DNA from: Siphonodentalium dalli
Taxonomy: Eukaryota; Mollusca; Scaphopoda; Gadilida; Siphonodentaliidae
DNA length: 64,000 nucleotides
Assembly (NCBI GenBank): GCA_032622095.1
Contig: CP136069.1
Location: 31,934,342 to 31,998,341 of the forward strand
Direction of reading: 5' to 3'
The notes below the pieces were generated by a model. The model searched no databases. It saw nothing but the letters and a program-made list of their open reading frames with translations, and was not told the DNA's origin. Below, piece after piece: positions 57,339-64,000 of this stretch; position 1 is the stretch's first letter, and each line of letters opens with the position of its first letter. The position numbers were made by a program, and so were the translations under genes.

Positions 57339-57534
57339 AAATGAGGTATCAGCTTGTTTGAAAAATCGTATAGCATCTGCTCGTAGCTGTCAAAATACTA
57401 TGTAATATGTCATATCTTAGTTTATTACACCTTTCCTTGTTTCTGGTCGCGTTTTCGATCGCCTCGGCCATTTTGAATGAGTGGTACTCATCAACTAGAA
57501 GCCACGTGATTCCCCACCGTGAACATGTTTATAT
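57339..57534. other. No gene recognised
   Basis: Short intronic flank of the LINE. Confidence 0.4.
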
Positions 57535-57690
57535 ATAGAATACACCCATAGTAGCCGAGAATAAAAAAATTTCACCACGAGTGGTATTGTGGTTTTAACC
57601 ACGAGCCTTTGGCGAGTGGTTAAAAAAACCACAATTTCACGAGTGGTGAATTTTTTTTATTCTCGGCTACTATGGGTGTATTTTGTTTAT
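57535..57690. repeat. 155-bp hairpin repeat with CACGAGTGG loop
   Basis: AATACACCCATAGTAGCCGA at the left pairs with its complement at the right over about 65 bp. The core holds ACCACGAGTGGT and TTTCACGAGTGGTGAA. It is related in its core to the hairpins at 29472-29652 and 53030-53150. Confidence 0.85.
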
Positions 57691-58440
57691 ACCATAATTA
57701 TTATTCTTCGGTCGCTTCGTAAATGTATTGCTACTCCGTTGGTGACTGTTAACATGTATGTGCACCGAGTGACCCAAATATGTTAAGCTACCATGAATGT
57801 GGGTCACGCGTAGTAATACATAGTTCTAGGAAATTCGGTGATCCGCCACTTTCTTGGGCATCAGTCAGCTGATGTGAACACACATTCAGATTTCCCACAT
57901 TGCAGATACCATTAACAATCTATACGTTGTTGTCAAAATGTAACCCGTCGTTCGCTTTAAACACGGAAAGGCAGACGAGCACGTGCGTTTGTTTTGTTTA
58001 CATTTTCAACAGCTATCGCCGACCTGTATAAAACGTGTACTTTGTCGGTGCATGCACTTAGCATAAAACATCTTTAAACTAACTTTAATGTGTCATTTTT
58101 TGACAAGTAAACCCAGTAAATGGAATTGGATAGTATATATCTCTGTGTTTAGACCACTTATCGCATTTCAGAGTGTTTTGAGTCGGAAAAATTGTGTATT
58201 TACTTCGCGAAGCGGGCGTGACGAAAAATTGGGCTAAATTTCGACAGCGAGGTCACCAGAGGTCAAATGACGGGTCGTTCTACTGTGGGTATAAACTTTT
58301 AACACATAAAGTGCCGTTGAAACATTTACACAACAGTAGAAATTTATACCAATAGTAGGAATCGTTATACCCACAGTAGGGTGTAAAGATGAAATTTACA
58401 AAACAGGTGTTATACACACAGTAGCATAGCCAATTATGGT
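57691..58440. other. No gene recognised
   Basis: Intronic for the receptor. A three-fold ATACCCACAGTAGG/TATACACACAGTAG motif lies at about 58345-58430. Nothing coding is seen. Confidence 0.5.
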
Positions 58441-58862
58441 ATAAATAAGGATTAACTGTCATCTGGACTGGTTACATCTCCATAAAAACAGTCCACATGA
58501 CAGTTAATCCTTATATTTATATACATTTAGCGAAAAAGCCACTTTTGTAAATGTATTTAAATCGAAAAGTGTATCGTGACAAAACCAGCCCAAAATATCC
58601 CTTAGCAACCTTGGCAAAAGTTAACAGGAACAATTTCTCTTTATATTGAAACCCGATGATTTATTAAGTCAATCCTGCGCGAGTCCAAATGCGCACAAAA
58701 CATTACGCGTTCGTCTTTCCAAAACCTATGATGCGTCGATGTAATTATGAGGCTGCAGTTATGAGCTGTTGCGCGTTCACCGAGAAATAATTGCAACTAG
58801 CCACGTGGGCGCCGACCAATCAGAATGCTGGATTTAGTGATAATCACACTTAGTATGTAAAT
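58441..58862. repeat. Dispersed repeat, inverted copy of 5236-5740
   Basis: It reads ATAAGGATTAACTGTCATCT to CAGAATGCTGGATTTAGTGA, the reverse complement of the earlier copy with many small changes. The hairpin is shortened compared with 5567-5737. Confidence 0.8.
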
Positions 58863-59084
58863 ATAATGAAATAAGTGTATTATAGACAGCGGTCTCTTAC
58901 ATCTCGTGGCGAGTGTTGAAATGTTTGCTCGCCTGAACAGAATTCAAAACGTGTCAAAACTTCCTCTTTTGAAATCCGATACATATATCTGACCATCAAA
59001 ATCAAATATGGTATACAGAAAATGTACAACTTTTACACACCTTGTCAAATGGTCCTGCAAATTTGCTACGACGCTGATGGGTCC

Positions 59085-59530
59085 TGCTAAATTGTTATGA
59101 TGCTGTTAGGGTAATCTGATGCTGTTAGGAAACACTGATGCTGTTAAGAAAAGTACCATTATTGTTTTCTAACGTTCTCATTTCGGCGGTGTTCGGACAG
59201 TCTGAACATCTCAAAGAAAAGCCATCATGCGTGTCAAACATTCAAAAACAAATATATTGAGAAATATTTCAATATTGGTTGTACTAGTTGTAAATTTACT
59301 ACAATCACGAGGTTATTCGTGTCGTTTTACAAACACCAGCGCAGCCATTATTACATTTTTTTTAAATATGTATGTTTTTGAATGTTTTATACAGACACTG
59401 ACCTTTTCCCAAATTGCTCGGATTTTTGGCCAAATACCGTGAAAATGACAATTTTAGAAAAATAACGGTACTTTTCTGTAACGGCATTAATTTGCCCTAC
59501 CAGCATCATAGCAATTCAGCAGGACCACCG
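59085..59530. mobile_element. Putative terminal-inverted-repeat element
   Basis: GGTCCTGCTAAATTGTTATG near 59089 mirrors CATAGCAATTCAGCAGGACC ending near 59526, with about 35 bp of imperfect pairing extending inward. Next to the left end GATGCTGTTAGG is repeated three times. The interior frame (59227-59442 plus) has no transposase motif. Confidence 0.6.
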
Positions 59531-59585
59531 ACAACATAACAGATAAGCACGACCACTTAGCCAGTGGTGTTGTAGTTATATGGTG

Positions 59586-60141
59586 TCAAACCAGACGTCT
59601 TTCAGACAGATTCCGTGATATAACATTAATAATATTATGACAACATATTTTATATCGAGGACCTCGCTTATTACCATTTGGCTTTCGTGTTGTTTTAAAC
59701 ATTACGAAATCCGGCGTGGTGAGTGTGGTCGCGGCGGTAGATATGTCCCTGTCCGATGGTGTGGTCGCGGCGGTTGACATGTCTCGGTCCGTTGGTGTGG
59801 TCGACCTCAATATGTGTGGTGTCGTGGTTGATGTTCGAGTTGTTGGCCTTGGTGTCGTGGTTATAATGTCTGAAACGCAAGTAGATAGTTATTGTAATGG
59901 TAGCACTCCACAAAGAAAGCGTCCAGGATCAGAGCGATACATAATGTTCAGTCCTCAAATGAATGAAATATACAACCTTTGTTCCAGTAAAATTCTACAC
60001 AAACCATGTATGTGGTTTCCACCAATGATATTGTTCGCACATGGACAACACGGGGAAACATTGAGAAACACTCTCTATTATATGCTTGCCTATACAATAG
60101 CGGGAAATCACCGAAACGTAGATCGTTGTATTATCTTTTAG
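59586..60141. other. Unassigned frames on both strands
   Basis: A plus-strand frame (59716-60141, 141 codons) starts with a Val/Ala/Asp duplication (VVAAVDMS twice), caused by a 2-copy direct repeat near 59715-59790. The minus strand reads a DRDMSTAATT/DRDISTAATT duplicate, which looks like a Thr/Ser-rich extracellular stalk. No splice sites could be fixed. It could be a minor exon of the receptor or chance. Confidence 0.25.
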
Positions 60142-60414
60142 AAGCCACAGTGAACTACGATATATATGTTATTTCACACAAGATAGCGTTATTTCACTCT
60201 AGGGCTTGAAACTTATACGAACTGCAAAGGTCGATCGAGTGATCATTCCGTGCACACTATCCACTAGCCAATCAAAAGCGATGAATTTATGATGGTGCGT
60301 GATCAGTCGAAAAGTCTATGTTTGAGTCGCAGTTTGTGAAATTCAACTTTACGCCTAGGCTCTTTCCTGTTTTTAAACACTGACAGGTGCGCTCTTAGGA
60401 AACAGTATAATGAT

Positions 60415-60814
60415 TTAAACCTTTACCCAACAAAACGGCCCTGTGCCAATGCATTCTCTTATATATGCGAGTCGACCATAGGTCGCCTCGCATATATAAG
60501 AGAATGCATTGGCTTAACACATTAAAAATTATAAAATTGTTAAAGAATGTAAGAAAAAATGGTAAAAAGTGTTAAAAAAAGATTGTTTTTAGGCCAATGC
60601 ATTCTCTTATATATGCGAGGCGACCTATGGTCGACTCGCATATATAAGAGATTGCATTGGCACAGGGCATAACTGTAACCATCACAATGTGGTCAATGAG
60701 CCGGTTCCAATGATATCCATATTTGTATGGTTTTATTGAGACAGACCCAAGATAATTTAGGCTGTTGCAGCTTTATTTGGCCGTTTTTGGCCGGTTTGTT
60801 GGGTAAAGGGTTAA
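60415..60814. mobile_element. TTAA-flanked MITE, double-hairpin family (copy 3)
   Basis: The 400-bp copy is colinear with 45872-46271 and has the same internal hairpins. The left end is TTAAACCTTTACCC and the right end GGGTAAAGGGTTAA. Confidence 0.9.
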
Positions 60815-61969
60815 TTAATTAAGACTTAACTTAGCAACTGAGCCTAAATAAGCCGCATATAGTAAAAAGAATACCTATAGTTTTTGTTTGATTACCTGCA
60901 ACATTTCATTCGTGTCTGGAAAGAAATATCGTATTTGCACTCGAGGCTTGTAGACACTCATGATATATTTCGGTATTCAAACACAAACTGTAGGTATTCT
61001 CTATTTATTACACGCTGTGTTCTTTTTTTTAATTCACGGATTCTAGAATAGGCAACGTGCAGTACACACAAAACGACATGTGTGCTAATGGGTTTGTCGA
61101 TACGACACTTGTGCCTTTGCTGAAGGATATAAATCGAGGCTGCGTAACTCGTTCTATCTTCGCACTAGCACTCATGCCATATCGACAAACAATTTAGCAC
61201 ACTCGTGGCGTGCTGTGTATGTGTCACACTGTGCAATCACTTGAATGGGGTGCTGTCCCAAATCCGGTTGTCGGTAGTTACGTGTATACCTGCTATGCTT
61301 TAATTGCCACAGCTACACATTAATGCAGAACATGTATATATAGAGGAACTCCAACGAGTTATGTTGGGATATAAGATTTTATGAAACGAGTTTGATAAAT
61401 TTGATATACAACGAGTCGTAGGCGCTTCACAACCGTATACGACATTATTGCGCTATGGGGCTAGCAACGGAAATATAGTCGCCCAATTTGTCTCTTTGTT
61501 TTTGTGTCTATTTTCGTTAGTGCAATGAGTTTAACAAGAATTTAACATTGATGAACAAAGCGATCGTTTTGCATTGTCTGGTGTTGGGGTCATGTGCGGA
61601 TTTTTTCGAAATAGTATTAATCCGCCTGAATCAATGTAAAGAAGCGGTGCTATGCCAAGTTATATGTAGCACGCGCCTATTCATATATATAAGGAAATAT
61701 ATGCAACATGCCATAGCCACTAAGGCCCATATGAGCTCCCAGTAACACACATGTGTTGTTTTTTTTACAGTTATAATATGTTCTAAGCCGTTACACATGT
61801 CAAATACATGCGCAAAACGTGCATTTGTTTGCCCCATTGACCACCCACCTCCCCGACATACATTCCTGCACATTTTTATTACCCCCCCCCCCCCCCGATA
61901 ACGGCACATTTTCCTAACAGCGCGGCATAATTTTGTCCCATAAACATAATAGCAGATTATTAGGCCAAC
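60815..61969. other. Receptor intron, right part
   Basis: It contains a poly-C tract at about 61881-61897 and an imperfect hairpin near 61340-61430 (ACGAGTT...). No exon is supported. Confidence 0.5.
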
Positions 61970-62007
61970 TTAACCAGCGGCAAATCCCCAATGATCGGAA
62001 TCACATG
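61970..62007 (-). pseudogene. Truncated duplicate of an EGF-like exon
   Basis: Directly after a good acceptor (TTATTTCAG) the minus strand reads CDSDHWGFAAG and then a stop. The first seven residues copy the start of the complete exon at 62042-62167 (CDSEHWG). The preceding 35 bp resemble that exon's own upstream intron. It looks like a partial tandem duplication of the exon and its acceptor, probably skipped. Confidence 0.65.
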
Positions 62008-62041
62008 CTGAAATAAGATCACAGTGTAGCATGCACCTTAC

Positions 62042-62167
62042 CTTCACAGTAATGCCCGGTCCACATTGCTCGACAGATACATCCACTGACGACGTCACAT
62101 TGTGACGCTCCCGCCTGACATTGGCACGCGTGCTCACAGTTTTGTCCCCAATGTTCAGAGTCACATA
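62042..62167 (-). CDS. EGF-like exon of Draper/MEGF10-like receptor
   Basis: The 126-bp exon is bounded by TTTTCAG (above 62167) and GAAG|GTAAGG (below 62042) and is symmetric phase 1-1. It encodes CDSEHWGQNC, then HACQCQAG, SQCDVVSGCIC and RAMWTGHYCE. This eight-cysteine spacing with GxxC, CxC and a W-T-G-x-x-C end is that of laminin-EGF-like repeats of MEGF10/11, Draper, SREC and PEAR receptors. Phase 1-1 exons of this kind are easily duplicated, and a broken duplicate lies 35 bp downstream. Joined to the exon at 53483 it gives CE-A-FTVPDPE without a stop. Further N-terminal exons should lie beyond the window edge. Confidence 0.85.
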
Positions 62168-63386
62168 CTGAAAATAAAACAATGAGAACAATTTCCACCG
62201 GATGGGACATCTTCTCAAACAGCTATTCACTTTGGGGAAATGCTGTCATATTTTGGTAATATTCTCTGAATCATGGGTAATCCCCTATGGGTCTTGCTAT
62301 AAATATGTGAATATTAATTTCCTAAAAGTAATGTTAATTAAAAACATTTATCATACAAGTATAATTCGAGATTTGGACCAAAATGAAAACAGTTCTTTAT
62401 AGATACGTGTGTATTGCATTTGTTCCACGTGATATGTCTTTTATATACAACTTTCGCCATAAGTGATCGTGGTATGAATCGTGATTAAATAATTACTTTT
62501 ATCGGTCGTCGTCACTAATTTTGTGTAACCAATCCGGTGTATTGCTTTATTAACGCTACCGGTGTATACTGTTCTACAAATTTAGAAATATGTGGTCCCA
62601 TGGGGATTTTATAAATAGATAATTGTTTTTCCGGTTATTTTGGGACGCGTTAAAGTTGTACTGCGACCCCGAGGCCGGTAAACGCTGTAGTTGGAATGTC
62701 CAAGTTCGTGAAAGTTCTACTGACTATGCCGGTGATTTGAGAAGCTTTATTGTTTTAGGATAGTGTATGAAGGTTAATCTGGCCGTGTCAAATTGAGCTA
62801 TAGCGATGGGATATCTCGCAGCATGACAACACATTTCGGGTTTTCGTGGGGTGTGTATTCGCTGGATGTCTTATAGTTGCAGTGTGTAACTATTATGACC
62901 GCGTTGATTGCGTTCGATGTTTAGGTATGAACAATGGCTGGGCCATGCACACTTGAAAATTTTATGGCGGGAACACAATTTTTGATCCACATTTAAAAGC
63001 TTTCTGGTTTGGTGAATGAAAAACCTGCAGTAATAAGCCGTAGTTTTTTGTAATAATCTGAAAGATTAGTTGTTTTAACGGAATTCTGAGGCGGTGCATT
63101 AATGTAACCAATATATATTATATTATAATTTATATTTATGGCTAATAATATGATCTTGAAGGCGTTACCCTTTCTGACTATGGTTTTCTTGTTAATAATG
63201 GTGCGGGGCAGCGGTACAGAGTACGTACCTGATCATTAAAACGGGCGATACCACTCTGAAAGATCCGACACATCGGAATTCTACATTGCATAACTTCGCT
63301 GCAAGGAACCGGCACAAGACGGTATCGCTATAAAAGGGTCTCAACTTCACTGGCGGATACGCATTTAGGTTTGAATACCTTTCAAG
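62168..63386. other. No gene recognised
   Basis: Probably an upstream intron of the receptor. No second complete EGF exon was found here. Confidence 0.5.
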
Positions 63387-63548
63387 ATGGCGGCGCCCAG
63401 TGGTCAGGATAAACAGTACGTGTATATATTGTCAAGCATAATCAGCGACTTATTTCGGAGATACACATTTGAACAGTTATGTAGAAATGTTACCCAACAC
63501 CCACATAACATACCTTTCGCATGGCAGGCATGTGAAATGTCGTCATAA
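63387..63548 (+). CDS. Short ORF or first exon, 53 codons
   Basis: AAGATGGCGGCG gives a good start context. The product is MAAPSGQDKQ and then a mixed helical sequence with two Cys, ending at TAA. The ACAG|TACGTG region after codon 10 contains no clear donor. It could be a small first exon of a plus-strand gene starting near the window edge. No family is recognised. Confidence 0.25.
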   Translation: MAAPSGQDKQYVYILSSIISDLFRRYTFEQLCRNVTQHPHNIPFAWQACEMSS

Positions 63549-64000
63549 AAGTTAGAAATTTTCTTGAGGCGGCAAAATCACTGTCGGATACCCGTTTAGA
63601 ATGCAATATTCCCGATGATTTTATTCAGGTTCAGACACAATTTTCGTTCGGGTTCGGACAAATTTCGTTCAGGTTCGGACGCATCAAAAACTTCGCATAG
63701 AAGTGACATGCCGAGGTGCAGTCGCGTTCTTATTGCCATTTTGTGCGTATTGATTATCTTCTATTCGTAAAAAAAAACGATAAAATTAATGTGGAACACG
63801 TGGCATGGTTTTAGCACACTCGCAAATAATTTGGGCGGAGTTTCTTATTTTATGCATGTGGGATACATATATGCGCTCAAGTGGTTCCCTTCCACATCCA
63901 CATACGAGGCCGCAGGTAGATGGGCAGATAACTGTACATAACTGTCGATACATCTTCTTATATATTGTTACATGTTATATAGTGCACGCATGGCCATTGA
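63549..64000. other. No gene recognised
   Basis: It contains a short direct repeat of TTCGTTC(G/A)GGTTCGGAC at about 63640-63685. Nothing else is supported. Confidence 0.5.

Overview
This is a repeat-saturated invertebrate genome window. It has spliced exons with GT/AG borders, several LINE reverse transcriptases, a tRNA-derived SINE, an LTR retrotransposon, a decayed Polinton/Maverick, many TTAA-bounded hairpin MITEs, and an EGF-domain receptor of the Draper/MEGF type. Together with a SWIM-domain gene of a kind common in molluscs and cnidarians, this fits a lophotrochozoan, most likely a bivalve. The species is an inference. Every family name here rests on reading motifs, not on a database search.

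Layout. 1-7.65 kb: a foldback element with arms of about 1.5 kb, a 27-bp tandem array, a 44-bp tandem array and repeated copies of a 90-bp hairpin. 8.2-10.4 kb: two TTAA-flanked MITEs. 10.8-11.0 kb: a possible first exon of a P2X7-C-domain-like gene (minus). 11.3-17.8 kb: a decayed LINE on the minus strand (ORF1, then ORF2 with endonuclease and reverse transcriptase), interrupted by about 2 kb that carries plus-strand exons of a SWIM/YqaJ-type gene. 18.4-28.1 kb: a 2.4-kb segment duplicated in tandem. The first copy holds a 4.66-kb LTR retrotransposon with identical-length 465-bp LTRs and a TTAT target duplication; the second copy keeps the empty site. 28-33 kb: mostly hairpin repeats plus a 32-bp tandem array. 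33.07-34.98 kb: an unrecognised spliced plus-strand gene. 36.35-43.08 kb: a decayed Polinton on the minus strand with integrase, minor capsid protein, major capsid protein, packaging ATPase, a small basic protein, a coiled-coil protein, a DNA-polymerase-region fragment and a double PC4-like protein. 43.4-50.3 kb: a LINE tail, further MITEs and a diverged inverted copy of the duplicated segment.

50.46-62.17 kb carries the clearest host gene. Three minus-strand exons (an EGF-like exon, a transmembrane exon and a long tyrosine-motif tail) join in phase into the C-terminal half of a Draper/MEGF10-like receptor. Its 8.6-kb intron holds a 5'-truncated LINE and an 0.8-kb ATC/GAT microsatellite. The 5' exons lie beyond the right edge.

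The observations most worth a second look are the empty-site/filled-site tandem duplication, the Polinton with an intact PC4-like protein beside an unknown spliced gene, the receptor tail with paired YDEI motifs, and the density of TTAA-bounded hairpin elements with no transposase in the window.
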